This document shows, piece by piece, positions 7,859-16,759 of a DNA stretch of 64,000 bases. Positions within the stretch are counted from its first letter, which is position 1. Each line of letters begins with the position of its first letter. This DNA comes from Mesorhizobium sp. STM 4661. GTDB lineage: Bacteria; Pseudomonadota; Alphaproteobacteria; Rhizobiales; Rhizobiaceae. The notes under the pieces were generated by a model that was not told the origin of the DNA, made no database searches, and saw nothing but the letters and a program-made list of their open reading frames with translations. Both the position numbers and the translations under genes were made by a program. The stretch lies in assembly GCF_000359125.1 (NCBI RefSeq), contig NZ_CAAF010000082.1, positions 62,001-126,000 of the forward strand, written 5' to 3'.

Positions 7859-8488
7859 TCACACGCTCAGCCGATTGAGTTTTTCCGCCGGCATGATCGG
7901 GTAGACCGCGCCTTTCGAGCGTACGGCAAACATCCTTCTGCCGTCGATTTCGATCTCCTCGCCATGCTCGACCAGCTCGTACATCACCGGCCGCGCCACC
8001 AGCGCCTCCAGCCGCCCGCGCACCAGCACATAGGGTTTCAGGCCGCCGGTCGCGTCCTCGTCGACGAAGCGCAGCGGGTGACCCGGACCGGCCTCGACCA
8101 CATCGCCGACATTGGTACGGAAGGTGATGGTCTGACCGTCGCCAGTGCCGGAAACATCCATCTCGACGGCGATGAAGGGCGCATCGACGACGCGGATGCC
8201 GACCCTCTCCACCGGCGTCACCAGATAGGTCCTGCCGTCCTCATCCTTGCGCAGCACCGAGGAAAACAGCTGCACCAACGGCATACGGCCGATCGGCGTG
8301 CCCAGGTAGAACCAGGTCCCGTCCTGCCTAATCTCCATGTCGAGATCGCCGCAGAAGGCCGGATTCCAGCGCTCCACCGGCGCCGGGCCCTTGCCCGCGC
8401 GGGCGGCACGCGAGATCAGCGCTTCCAGCCCCCGCGCCTCGGTGGCGGCCGTCAGAGTGTCCTGGCGAAGGTCGGTGTGTTCCGTCAT
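7859..8488 (-). CDS. DUF1285 family protein
   Basis: A soluble ~209-residue protein. The conserved stretches ERWNPAFCGDLDMEIRQDGT, FYLGTPIGR and the C-terminal VYELVEHG-like segment match the DUF1285 family, whose structure resembles a small beta-rich fold of unknown role. The ATG at 8488 is preferred; a GTG two codons upstream (8494) is an alternative. It is the first gene of the operon with the Nudix and CCA-transferase genes, a conserved order in Rhizobiales. It diverges from the MoxR gene, and the ~147 bp between them should hold both promoters. Confidence 0.88.
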   Translation of the reverse strand: MTEHTDLRQDTLTAATEARGLEALISRAARAGKGPAPVERWNPAFCGDLDMEIRQDGTWFYLGTPIGRMPLVQLFSSVLRKDEDGRTYLVTPVERVGIRVVDAPFIAVEMDVSGTGDGQTITFRTNVGDVVEAGPGHPLRFVDEDATGGLKPYVLVRGRLEALVARPVMYELVEHGEEIEIDGRRMFAVRSKGAVYPIMPAEKLNRLSV

Positions 8489-8635
8489 GGTCACGAAATA
8501 GTCACTGTTGTTCCGCTTGTCAGCTTAAGTCTGTGATTTAAGTTCAAAGAGGCGCGCCAGGCGAGGCCGAATCGCGGCATTCTGCGGCACTGTAAGGTGC
8601 AAGCCGGTATTTCCAACCAGAAGGATCGATGCTGC

Positions 8636-9640
8636 ATGAGCGTGATGATCAAGGAAAGCCCGATCAGCGAAAAGGACATGATCGCCGATGCCGAGAAGGC
8701 GCTGGCCGACATTTCCCGGGTTCGCGATGGCGTTGGCCGCGTCATCTTCGGCCAGGAGAGCGTCGTCGAGCGCACGCTGGTGGCGCTTCTGGCCGGCGGC
8801 CACGCGCTGCTGGTCGGCGTGCCGGGCCTCGCCAAGACCAAGCTGGTCGAGACGCTGGGCATCGTGCTCGGCCTCGATTCCCGCCGCATCCAGTTCACGC
8901 CCGATCTGATGCCGTCCGACATCCTCGGCTCCGAGGTGATGGAGCAGGACGAATTCGGCAAGCGTTCCTTCCGCTTCATCTCAGGGCCGATCTTCGCGCA
9001 GCTGCTGATGGCCGACGAGATCAACCGCGCCTCGCCGCGCACCCAGTCGGCGCTGCTGCAGTCGATGCAGGAATACCACGTCACCATCGCCGGCGCCCGC
9101 CATGACCTGCCGGCGCCCTTCCACGTGCTGGCGACGCAGAATCCGCTGGAGCAGGAGGGCACCTACCCCCTGCCCGAGGCGCAGCTCGACCGGTTCCTGA
9201 TGCAGGTCGACATTCTCTATCCTGATATCGAGGCGGAGCGCCGCATCCTGCTGGAGACCACCGGGGTCGAGGACGCGAAGGCTGAGAATGTGCTGCAGCC
9301 GGCACGCCTGAAGGAGATCCAGACCCTGATCCGCCGCATGCCGGTGCCGGAAAGCGTCGTCGAGGCGATCCTCAAGCTGGTGCGCTCGGCGCGCCCCGGC
9401 CAGGGCAATGCCGAAACCGACAAGCATGTCGCCTGGGGCCCTGGCCCGCGCGCCAGCCAGGCGCTGACGCTGTGCGCCCGCGCCCGTGCGCTCTACGATG
9501 GAAGACTGGCGCCGTCGGTCGACGATATCAGAGCGCTGGCAGAGCCGGTGCTGCAGCACCGCATGGCGCTGACCTTCGCCGCCCGTGCCGAGGGCACCAC
9601 TGTGCGCGACGTGGTGGCGAAACTGGCAAAAGGTATCTGA
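8636..9640 (+). CDS. MoxR-family AAA+ ATPase
   Basis: A 334-residue AAA+ protein of the MoxR branch. Walker A is GVPGLAKTK (61-69), Walker B LLMADEINRA, and sensor/finger motifs follow in LATQNPLEQEGTYPLPEAQL. MoxR ATPases are chaperone-like remodellers, usually paired with von Willebrand factor A proteins, and help assemble enzyme complexes or envelope functions. The ATG at 8636 is used because upstream codons lack family similarity. Its stop overlaps the start of the DUF58 gene (TGATG), the first of three such overlaps in this operon, so the four products are probably made in fixed ratio. Confidence 0.94.
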   Translation: MSVMIKESPISEKDMIADAEKALADISRVRDGVGRVIFGQESVVERTLVALLAGGHALLVGVPGLAKTKLVETLGIVLGLDSRRIQFTPDLMPSDILGSEVMEQDEFGKRSFRFISGPIFAQLLMADEINRASPRTQSALLQSMQEYHVTIAGARHDLPAPFHVLATQNPLEQEGTYPLPEAQLDRFLMQVDILYPDIEAERRILLETTGVEDAKAENVLQPARLKEIQTLIRRMPVPESVVEAILKLVRSARPGQGNAETDKHVAWGPGPRASQALTLCARARALYDGRLAPSVDDIRALAEPVLQHRMALTFAARAEGTTVRDVVAKLAKGI

Positions 9641-10581
9641 TGGGGCGCATAGGCGAGGTCCAGGCACCGGCAGCGACGCGCGACGCGCTCGCCCGTGGCC
9701 GGTTGCGGGCCTCACTGGTGCCGGACCTGCTGGTCGAGGCGCGCCGCATCGTCAACACGGTGATTGCCGGCTGGCATGGCCGCCGCAAGCGCGGCATTGG
9801 CGAGAATTTCTGGCAGTTCCGGCCCTATGTCGAAGGCGATTCCTCGCGCATCGACTGGCGCCGCTCGGCCCGCGACGACCACACCTATGTGCGCGACCGC
9901 GAATGGGAGGCTGCCCATACGGTGTGGCTTTGGGCCGACCCCTCGCCGTCCATGCTCTACAAATCGACCGGCGCGACCGTCTCGAAGGAATCCCGCGCTC
10001 TGGTGCTGGCGCTGGCCATGGCCGAGCTTCTGTCGCGCAGCGGCGAGCGCATCGCCTGGCCGGGCCTGACCGATCCGTTCACCGCCCGCAACGGCGCCGA
10101 GCGCATTGCCGCCCAGCTCGCCCATGCTCCCGACCTGCCGGCAAAGCCAGACCTTTCCGGCATTCGCCGCTTTTGCGATATCGTCCTCGTCAGCGATTTC
10201 CTCGATCCGGTCGAGGACACCATGGCCTGGCTGGACGTGCTCGCCCGCCACGGCGTGCGCGCCCATCTGATCGAAGTCGCCGACCCGGCCGAAGAGACCT
10301 TCCCCTATGCCGGCCGCACCGAATTCACTGATCCCGAGACCGGCGAGAAGCTGACCGCCGGCCGCGCCGAAACGTTGGGCGTTGAGTATCGTCTGCTCTA
10401 CACCGCCCGCCGCGGGGAATTGGCCGGCTGGTGCAAGCGGCTTGGCTGGAGCTTCACTGTCAACCACACCGACCGCCTCGCCTCCGAGGCGCTGGTGCGC
10501 ATCCATATGGCGATGACCGCCGGTGGCGGTCATGCCGGGCTGGCCGCCGGTGGTGGCCATGCCGGGAGGATCAGCGCATGA
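9640..10581 (+). CDS. DUF58 domain protein, MoxR partner
   Basis: A 313-residue protein with the DUF58 hallmark EGDSSRIDWRRSARDDHTYV followed by an acidic VWA-like core (DPSPSM, VLVSDFLDP). DUF58 proteins are degenerate or true VWA-fold partners of MoxR ATPases and often lie beside BatA-like membrane proteins, as here. The ATG at 9640 overlaps the MoxR stop. The C-terminus carries a short repeat GGGHAG encoded twice, which may be strain-specific. Its end overlaps the next gene by 4 bp (ATGA). Confidence 0.9.
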   Translation: MGRIGEVQAPAATRDALARGRLRASLVPDLLVEARRIVNTVIAGWHGRRKRGIGENFWQFRPYVEGDSSRIDWRRSARDDHTYVRDREWEAAHTVWLWADPSPSMLYKSTGATVSKESRALVLALAMAELLSRSGERIAWPGLTDPFTARNGAERIAAQLAHAPDLPAKPDLSGIRRFCDIVLVSDFLDPVEDTMAWLDVLARHGVRAHLIEVADPAEETFPYAGRTEFTDPETGEKLTAGRAETLGVEYRLLYTARRGELAGWCKRLGWSFTVNHTDRLASEALVRIHMAMTAGGGHAGLAAGGGHAGRISA

Positions 10582-13400
10582 GCTGGCTGCCGCTCTCCTT
10601 CGGCGCGCCCATGGTGCTGTGGGGCCTCCTGGCTTTGCCGGTGATCTGGTGGCTGTTGCGGCTCACGCCGCCGAAGCCGCGGACCGAGACCTTCCCACCG
10701 CTGAAGATCCTTGCCCGCGTGCTGAAGCGTGAGGAGACGCCGCATCAAAGCCCGTGGTGGCTGACGCTGCTCCGGCTTTTGATGGCGGCCCTGGTCGTCG
10801 CGGCACTTGCCGAACCGGTCTTCAATCCGCGCGAAAAACTGCCGGCCGAGGGCGCGGCGCTCGCATTGGTCATCGACAATGACTGGGCCAGTGCCGCCGA
10901 CTGGGGCAAGCGCGTCGCCACCGCCGAGCGGCTGATCGCCGATGCCGGATCCAATGGCGTGCCGGTCATCATCGCCTTTACCGCCGAAAAGCCGAATGCC
11001 GAGATCGGCCCCTTCGACGCCGCCGCCGCGCTCGACCGGCTGCGCGCGGCAAAGCCGCGGCCGATCCCGACCGACCGGCCGGCCGTCTACGCCCGCGTCG
11101 CGGCGACCTTGGAGAGCATGCCGGGCGCCAGCGTCGCCGTGCTGGCCGACGGTCTGGCGGCGAAAGGCGACGAGGCCGCCTTCAACACGCTCTTGTCCAG
11201 GAACGCCGCCCGTGTCGTCTGGGCCGTCTCCGATCGGCTGACATTGACCGGGCTGACCGGCGCCGACAACCAGGTCGACGGCTTTGCGCTGACCGCCATC
11301 CGCGCGCCGGGCGACCCGGCGCCGGCGCAGGTGACCGCCGGCGCTTTCGACGACAAGGGCCGCCGCATCGCCGACGCGACGCTGACCTTCGCGCCGGGCG
11401 AGGCCACCGCCACCGGCACGATGGCCGTGCCGTTCGAACTGCGCAACGACTTCGCTTCGATCGCGCTCGACGGCGAGCGCCAGGCCGGCGCCGTGCGCGT
11501 GCTCGACGAGAATTCCAAGCGCCGCCGCGTCGGGCTCCTGTCGCAGGCCGAGGCCGATCAGGCGCAGCCGCTTCTGTCGCCGCTCTATTATATCAGGCGC
11601 GCGCTGCAGCCCTTCGCCGATCTGGTCGAACCGTCGAGCGCCGACCTTGCCGACGCAATCCCGCAGCTCCTCGACCAGAAGCCGGCGATGATCGTCATGG
11701 CCGATATCGGCACCATTCCCGAGCAGGTGCGGCAAAGGCTGGTCGACTGGGTCGACAATGGCGGCACGCTGGTGCGTTTCGCCGGCTCGCGGCTGGCCGC
11801 CGCCGGCAATGACGACGACCTGCTGCCGGTCCGCTTGCGCACCGGCGAACGCTCGCTCGGCGGCGCGCTGTCATGGACGACGCCGCAGCCGGTCACCGAA
11901 TTTCCGAAAACCGGCCCCTTCGCCGACCTCGCGCCGCCCGCCGAAGTCACCGTCACCAGGCAGGTGCTGGCCGAACCGACGCCCGACATCGTCGAGCGCA
12001 GCTGGGCCACGCTGGCCGACGGCACGCCGCTGGTAACCGGATTGAAAAAGGGTAAGGGCACGCTGGTCCTGTTCCATGTCACGCCGGAGGCGACGTGGTC
12101 GAGCCTGCCGATCTCCGGCAGCTTCGTCGAAATGCTGCGGCGCATCGTGCAGCTGTCGCGCAACCAGGGTGCAGCGGTCGCCAATGCCGAAGCCGCCGCC
12201 ACCTCGCTGGCGCCCTACCGCATGGTCGCCGCTGATGGCGCGCTGGTGCCGCCGACGCCCGATGCAAGGCCGCTGGTGCCGGGCGCAGGCTCGCTGCCGG
12301 TGACGTTCGAGAACCCGCCCGGCCTCTACGGTTCCGAAACCGGCGTCTTCGCCCACAATCTGCTAAATGCCGAAAGCACCTTCGCGCCGCTGGTCCGTCC
12401 CGAGATCACCGTGCCGGTCACCACCATCCAGTACGCCTTCGACGAATCGCACGATTTGAAAGGCCCGCTGGTGGCGGCGGCGCTCGCCCTGATGGTGCTC
12501 GACACGCTGGCCGTGTTCTGGATGGGCGGCCTGTTCTCGCTCCGGCCGCGCCGTGCCCGGACTGCCGCAACCGCGTCCGCCCTGCTGATTGCGCTCGGCG
12601 CCTTGCTCGGCCATGCCGACGTCGCCCGCGCCGACGATGCCAAACCCGGCGACACCCAGGCGATCGAGGACATTTCGAAGACCAGGATCGCCTATGTGCT
12701 GACCGGCGAGCCGGGCGTCGATTCGATCAGCCGTGCCGGGCTCGAAGGCCTGACCCGCTTCCTGATCGAGAAGACCGCGCTCGAACCCGGCGCGCCGGCC
12801 GGCGTCGACATCGCCAAGGACGAACTATCCTTCTATCCGCTGATCTACTGGCCGATCGACCCCACCGCCCCCATGCCGAGCGAGGCCGCGATCGCCCGCA
12901 TCGACGCCTATATGCAGCAGGGCGGCACGGTTCTGTTCGACACGCGCGACCAGTTCGCCAATGGTATCGGCGCCGATTCGACGAGCCCGGCGACGGAGCG
13001 GTTGCGCGACATCCTCGGCAATCTCAATGTGCCGCCGCTGGAACCGGTGCCGTCGGACCACGTGCTGACCAAATCCTTCTACATCCTGCCCGAGTTTCCC
13101 GGCCGTTTCGCTGGCAGCCCGCTCTGGGTCGAAGCCTCGCTCGAAGCCAGCAACACCGAGAACCGCCCGGTGCGCACCGGCGACGGCGTCTCGCCGATCA
13201 TGATCACCGCCAATGACTTCGCTGGCGCCTGGGCTGCCGACGAGAATGGCGATCCGCTTCTGCCGACCGTGCCGTCGGACCCGATGCAGCGCATCTATGC
13301 GCTGCGCGCCGGCGTCAACATCATGATGTATATGCTGACCGGCAACTACAAATCCGATCAGGTGCATGTGCCGGTGCTGCTCGAACGGCTGGGGCAGTAG
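10578..13400 (+). CDS. large membrane protein, BatA-like N-terminus and DUF4159 C-terminus
   Basis: A 940-residue inner-membrane protein. Residues ~1-30 and ~60-80 form two membrane helices with the BatA/aerotolerance pattern FGAPMVLWGLLALPVIWWLL. A VWA-like or GATase-like periplasmic part follows, then a helix near residue 640 (VAAALALMVLDTLAVFWMGG). After a second hydrophobic stretch lies the C-terminal DUF4159 domain, with FYPLIYWPID and IDAYMQQGGTVLFDTRDQ. DUF4159 is a GATase-like fold of unknown activity. The gene overlaps DUF58 by 4 bp and is 3 bp from the next membrane protein. The set is conserved in Alphaproteobacteria; an envelope-integrity role is often assumed but unproven. Confidence 0.88.
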   Translation: MSWLPLSFGAPMVLWGLLALPVIWWLLRLTPPKPRTETFPPLKILARVLKREETPHQSPWWLTLLRLLMAALVVAALAEPVFNPREKLPAEGAALALVIDNDWASAADWGKRVATAERLIADAGSNGVPVIIAFTAEKPNAEIGPFDAAAALDRLRAAKPRPIPTDRPAVYARVAATLESMPGASVAVLADGLAAKGDEAAFNTLLSRNAARVVWAVSDRLTLTGLTGADNQVDGFALTAIRAPGDPAPAQVTAGAFDDKGRRIADATLTFAPGEATATGTMAVPFELRNDFASIALDGERQAGAVRVLDENSKRRRVGLLSQAEADQAQPLLSPLYYIRRALQPFADLVEPSSADLADAIPQLLDQKPAMIVMADIGTIPEQVRQRLVDWVDNGGTLVRFAGSRLAAAGNDDDLLPVRLRTGERSLGGALSWTTPQPVTEFPKTGPFADLAPPAEVTVTRQVLAEPTPDIVERSWATLADGTPLVTGLKKGKGTLVLFHVTPEATWSSLPISGSFVEMLRRIVQLSRNQGAAVANAEAAATSLAPYRMVAADGALVPPTPDARPLVPGAGSLPVTFENPPGLYGSETGVFAHNLLNAESTFAPLVRPEITVPVTTIQYAFDESHDLKGPLVAAALALMVLDTLAVFWMGGLFSLRPRRARTAATASALLIALGALLGHADVARADDAKPGDTQAIEDISKTRIAYVLTGEPGVDSISRAGLEGLTRFLIEKTALEPGAPAGVDIAKDELSFYPLIYWPIDPTAPMPSEAAIARIDAYMQQGGTVLFDTRDQFANGIGADSTSPATERLRDILGNLNVPPLEPVPSDHVLTKSFYILPEFPGRFAGSPLWVEASLEASNTENRPVRTGDGVSPIMITANDFAGAWAADENGDPLLPTVPSDPMQRIYALRAGVNIMMYMLTGNYKSDQVHVPVLLERLGQ

Positions 13401-13403
13401 GCC

Positions 13404-15494
13404 ATGAACAACTGGTCGCTCTCCTTCGAACCATTGCTCTCCTGGCCACTGCTTGGCCTGGTGCTGGCGCCGCTGTTGCTGCTGGCGCTGGTTGGCTTGT
13501 GGTTTCGCCAGCGCGGCGCGGTCTTCCGTTTCGTCGCCCTGCTGGCACTGGGCGCCGCCCTCATCAACCCGGTGTTCCTCGACGAGGAGCGCGAGGCGCT
13601 GAAAAGTGTCGTCGCCGTCATCGTCGACCGCAGCCAGAGCCAGGACATTGGCGAGCGCACCAGGCAGACCGACGAGGCGCTGGCCGGTCTTCAGCAGCGC
13701 CTCGGCCGCTTCAAGCAGTTCGACGTGCGCGTCGTCGAGGCCGGCAAGTCCGAAGCCGCCGACGAGCGCACCGAAACGAGGCTGTTCGGCGCGCTTGAAG
13801 GCGCTTTCCGCGACGTGCCGCCGTCGCGCATCGGCGGCGCCATCATGATCACCGACGGCGAGGTGCATGATGCGCCCGCCGGCACCCCCGACTTCAACGC
13901 CCCGCTGCATGCGCTGATCACCGGCAATGACCACGAGAAGGATCGCCGCATCCGCTTCGAGAACGCGCCGCGCTTCGGCCTCGTCGGCAAGCCGCTCGAC
14001 ATGACCTATCGCGTCATCGCCACCGGTAACCAGGCCGGCCCGGTCGATGTCCGCGTCTCGGTCAATGGCGAGCAGGTCGCGGTCGAGCAAGCCACCATCG
14101 GCCAGGCCATGCCGTTGCAGGTGACCATCCCCGGCGCCGGCCGCAACATCATCGAACTCGCCATCGACCCCGAGCCGGGCGAACTGACCGACACCAACAA
14201 CCGCGCCATCGCGCTGGTCGACGGCATCCGCGAGAATTTGCGCGTGCTGCTCGTCTCCGGCGAGCCGCATGCCGGCGAGCGCACCTGGCGCAACCTCTTG
14301 AAATCCGACGCCTCGGTCGATCTCGTCCACTTCACCATTCTGCGGCCGCCGGAAAAGCAGGACGGCACGCCGATCAACGAACTGTCGCTGATCGCCTTTC
14401 CGACGCGCGAACTCTTCGTCGAGAAGATCAAGGATTTCGACCTGATCATCTTCGACCGCTACCAGCACCGCGACGTGCTGCCGATCCTCTACTACGACTA
14501 CATCGCCGAATATGTCGAAAAGGGCGGCGCGCTGCTGATCGCGGCCGGCCCCGAATATGCCGGCGAAAGCTCCATTGCCCGCACACCCCTAATGGCGGCA
14601 TTGCCGGCGATGCCGACCGGCGAGGTCGTCGACAAGGCCTTTTATCCGCGTCTCACCGATCTCGGCCAGCGCCACCCGGTGACGCGCGGGCTCGACGGCT
14701 CGGCAACCGACCCGCCGCATTGGAGCCGCTGGTTCCGCACCATCGGCGTCGAGAACCCCAAGGGCCAGGTGGTGATGAAAGGCGCCGACAACCGCCCGCT
14801 GCTGCTGCTCGACCGCAAGGGCGAAGGCCGCGTCGGCATGCTGCTGTCCGACCAGGGCTGGCTGTGGGCGCGCGGCTACGAGGGCGGCGGCCCGCATGTC
14901 CAGCTCTACCGGCGCATTGCCCACTGGCTGATGAAGGAGCCCGAACTCGAGGAAGAGCGGCTGACCGCCGAAGGCCGCGGCATGATGCTGGAAATCCGCC
15001 GCCAGACGATGAGCGACGATCCCGGCCCGGCCCAGGTCATCACTCCCTCCGGCAAGGCGTTGATCGTCAAGCTCGAAAAGTCCGAGCCTGGCGTTTTCCT
15101 CGGCAGCATCGAGACCAGCGAGATCGGCCTCTATCAGGTCGGCAATGGCAATTTGACCGCCCTTGCCCATGTCGGCCCGGTCAACGCACCGGAATTCTCC
15201 GACGTCATCTCCACCGAGAACCGGCTGAAAGCGCCGGCGGAAGCCACCGGCGGCAGCGTGCGCCGGCTGGCTCAGTCATCCACGCTTGGCGGCGTCACCA
15301 GCGGCGTGACGCTGCCTTCGATCGTCCCGGTCCGCTCCTCGGGCGCGGCGGCCGGCAACGACTGGATCGGCTTGCGCACCACCGACGACAGCGTGTTGAA
15401 GGCGGTCTCGCGCGTGCCGCTGTTCGGCGGCTTCCTCGGCCTCGGCCTGCTGCTGCTGGCGATGGGCTCGATGTGGTACCGCGAGGGAAGATAG
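13404..15494 (+). CDS. membrane protein with VWA/GATase-like periplasmic domain
   Basis: A 696-residue protein closing the MoxR operon. The N-terminus has two helices (~15-32 and ~38-55), then a domain resembling VWA folds (SVVAVIVDRSQSQDIGER, with DRSQS in place of the canonical DxSxS of metal-binding VWA). A GATase-like part follows (LLVSGEPHAGERTWRNLLKS, LIIFDRYQHRDVLP), and a C-terminal helix (VPLFGGFLGLGLLLLAMGSM) anchors it again. It likely forms a complex with the other three products in the inner membrane. No enzymatic activity can be assigned. It is convergent with clpS with only 6 bp between stops. Confidence 0.85.
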   Translation: MNNWSLSFEPLLSWPLLGLVLAPLLLLALVGLWFRQRGAVFRFVALLALGAALINPVFLDEEREALKSVVAVIVDRSQSQDIGERTRQTDEALAGLQQRLGRFKQFDVRVVEAGKSEAADERTETRLFGALEGAFRDVPPSRIGGAIMITDGEVHDAPAGTPDFNAPLHALITGNDHEKDRRIRFENAPRFGLVGKPLDMTYRVIATGNQAGPVDVRVSVNGEQVAVEQATIGQAMPLQVTIPGAGRNIIELAIDPEPGELTDTNNRAIALVDGIRENLRVLLVSGEPHAGERTWRNLLKSDASVDLVHFTILRPPEKQDGTPINELSLIAFPTRELFVEKIKDFDLIIFDRYQHRDVLPILYYDYIAEYVEKGGALLIAAGPEYAGESSIARTPLMAALPAMPTGEVVDKAFYPRLTDLGQRHPVTRGLDGSATDPPHWSRWFRTIGVENPKGQVVMKGADNRPLLLLDRKGEGRVGMLLSDQGWLWARGYEGGGPHVQLYRRIAHWLMKEPELEEERLTAEGRGMMLEIRRQTMSDDPGPAQVITPSGKALIVKLEKSEPGVFLGSIETSEIGLYQVGNGNLTALAHVGPVNAPEFSDVISTENRLKAPAEATGGSVRRLAQSSTLGGVTSGVTLPSIVPVRSSGAAAGNDWIGLRTTDDSVLKAVSRVPLFGGFLGLGLLLLAMGSMWYREGR

Positions 15495-15500
15495 CGCTCC

Positions 15501-15836
15501 TTACTCTTCCGGCTCCGTCGTGAACATCAGCGGATAGCCCTTGGCCTTGCCGGCATCGGTTGCGCGTGCCGCCTTGGTTTCTGCGACATCCCTGGTGAAG
15601 ACGGCGACGACGCAGACACCGCGCTGGTGCGCGGTGATCATCACCCGCCGCGCCTGGTCTTCGCTCAGCTTGAACTCGCCCTTCAGCACCGTCACCACGA
15701 ATTCGCGTGGCGTGAAATCGTCATTGACCAGGATAACCTTGTAGAGCTTCGGCCGTTCGGTCTTCGGCTGCGTCTTGGTGCGGGGCTTTGTCGTGATTTC
15801 AGGCATCGGAACCGGCAATCGCACGAGTGTCGCCAT
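15501..15836 (-). CDS. clpS: ClpS-type Clp protease adaptor (ClpS2-like)
   Basis: ClpS hands N-degron substrates to the ClpA/ClpP protease. The core is clear: YKVILVNDDFTPREFVVTVL with the asparagine-aspartate pair that recognises the substrate N-terminus, and HQRGVCVVAVFTRDVAETK. The sequence KGEFKLSEDQARRVMITAHQ is closer, from memory, to the alphaproteobacterial ClpS2 paralogue than to ClpS1. clpA is not adjacent. Two starts are possible: the ATG at 15836 (111 residues) or at 15806 (MPEITTKPR, 101 residues); neither has a strong ribosome binding site. The N-terminal extension is basic and probably disordered. Confidence 0.9.
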   Translation of the reverse strand: MATLVRLPVPMPEITTKPRTKTQPKTERPKLYKVILVNDDFTPREFVVTVLKGEFKLSEDQARRVMITAHQRGVCVVAVFTRDVAETKAARATDAGKAKGYPLMFTTEPEE

Positions 15837-15949
15837 TACTTTGGCATGGGCAAAAGCGGTCGTCCATTTTCAACGGCGCGCAAACCGCTTCCCGGCGGGG
15901 CGCGGCCGTTCACAAGCCCGTGGTCTATGTGGGAACTGTCGGCCGCGGT

Positions 15950-16309
15950 TCAACGGCCCTGGCGGCCAAAGGTCCGGCGGGCCGAAAATTGCCGCACGGT
16001 CGGGACGGGCGGCCCGCTTTGCCTGCGTCCGGCCGCATCCATCCGCCGTTCCAGCCAGGCAACGACCGGCCACGCGACAAAGCAGATCAGCACCGTGCTG
16101 GTGAGCACGATGAGCAGCATGGTCTGCCAGGTGGTGATGTAGTCCCAATCGGTGGAAATCGAAGGCGCGAACAGGGCGGGCTCGATGCGCCCGCTGGCCG
16201 GGTCGGGCACCGGGCTGGCGGTCAACTGGATCAGCACCTTGGTCAATGCGGTGACCACCAGGCTGCCAATGACCATCGAACGCAGAATGGACGAAGGCCG
16301 CTTCTTCAT
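15950..16309 (-). CDS. hypothetical membrane protein
   Basis: A 119-residue protein with two predicted membrane helices, at residues ~12-30 (SMVIGSLVVTALTKVLIQL) and ~58-80 (TWQTMLLIVLTSTVLICFVA). A short periplasmic or cytoplasmic loop of ~28 residues separates them, and a basic C-terminal tail follows (RRMDAAGRRQSG, RRTFGRQGR). I recognise no family. It lies alone between clpS and the small exported protein genes, all on the minus strand. The high membrane propensity in this frame only supports a true gene. Confidence 0.55.
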   Translation of the reverse strand: MKKRPSSILRSMVIGSLVVTALTKVLIQLTASPVPDPASGRIEPALFAPSISTDWDYITTWQTMLLIVLTSTVLICFVAWPVVAWLERRMDAAGRRQSGPPVPTVRQFSARRTFGRQGR

Positions 16310-16424
16310 GCGGATGCCTTACCTGGCCGGCATTGCGATCGGGTTAAGAGTTAGTAGTGACCAATGGGCCAGCACAGCTGGGGAGTTGTCGAGGTTTGCG
16401 CTTTTTTGGCCCGGACCTGGCCCA

Positions 16425-16465
16425 CAAAAGACGACCGCTCCAGGCAAATCGCAACCGGAGCGGTC
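16425..16465 (-). terminator. terminator of the lysine-rich exported protein gene
   Basis: A perfect 9-bp stem (GACCGCTCC / GGAGCGGTC at 16433-16441 and 16457-16465) reads on the minus strand into GTCTTTTG. It lies 28 bp past the stop of the gene ending at 16494. Confidence 0.8.
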
Positions 16466-16493
16466 CTCTCAGGCGACAAGAGATGTCGCTGGA

Positions 16494-16721
16494 TCAGGCC
16501 TTCGGAGCCGCCTTCGGAGCAACCTTCTTGACCTTCTTGTGCTTCTTGGCGGTCTTCTTGGCGACGACCTTCTTCACGGCCTTGGCGGGCGCAGCCGTCG
16601 TGGCCGTGGTCGTCGCAGCCGCGGTCGTAGCAGCAGCGTTGGCGCTGGTCGTGCCGAGGACCGGCATCGAGAAGGCGAGCGCGATGGCGAGACCGAGGGC
16701 GGAGAGGAGGGACTTATTCAT
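16494..16721 (-). CDS. small exported alanine/lysine-rich protein
   Basis: A 75-residue product. Residues 1-30 are a Sec signal peptide ending in ANA-AA, followed by a low-complexity Ala/Thr stretch and a strongly basic tail (KKVVAKKTAKKHKKVKK). The mature protein would be a tiny, highly cationic periplasmic peptide. Lys/Ala/Pro tails of this kind occur in histone H1-like proteins, but the signal peptide argues for an envelope location. GGAAG lies upstream of the ATG at 16721. Its own terminator follows. No function can be assigned. Confidence 0.72.
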   Translation of the reverse strand: MNKSLLSALGLAIALAFSMPVLGTTSANAAATTAAATTTATTAAPAKAVKKVVAKKTAKKHKKVKKVAPKAAPKA

Positions 16722-16759
16722 GGCTTCACTTCCTTTTTCTTGCAGATCGAATTTGAGTG

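Noticed and set aside
12825..14468. 547-residue open frame on the minus strand
   Set aside because: Antisense to the two large membrane proteins of the MoxR operon, no recognisable motif.
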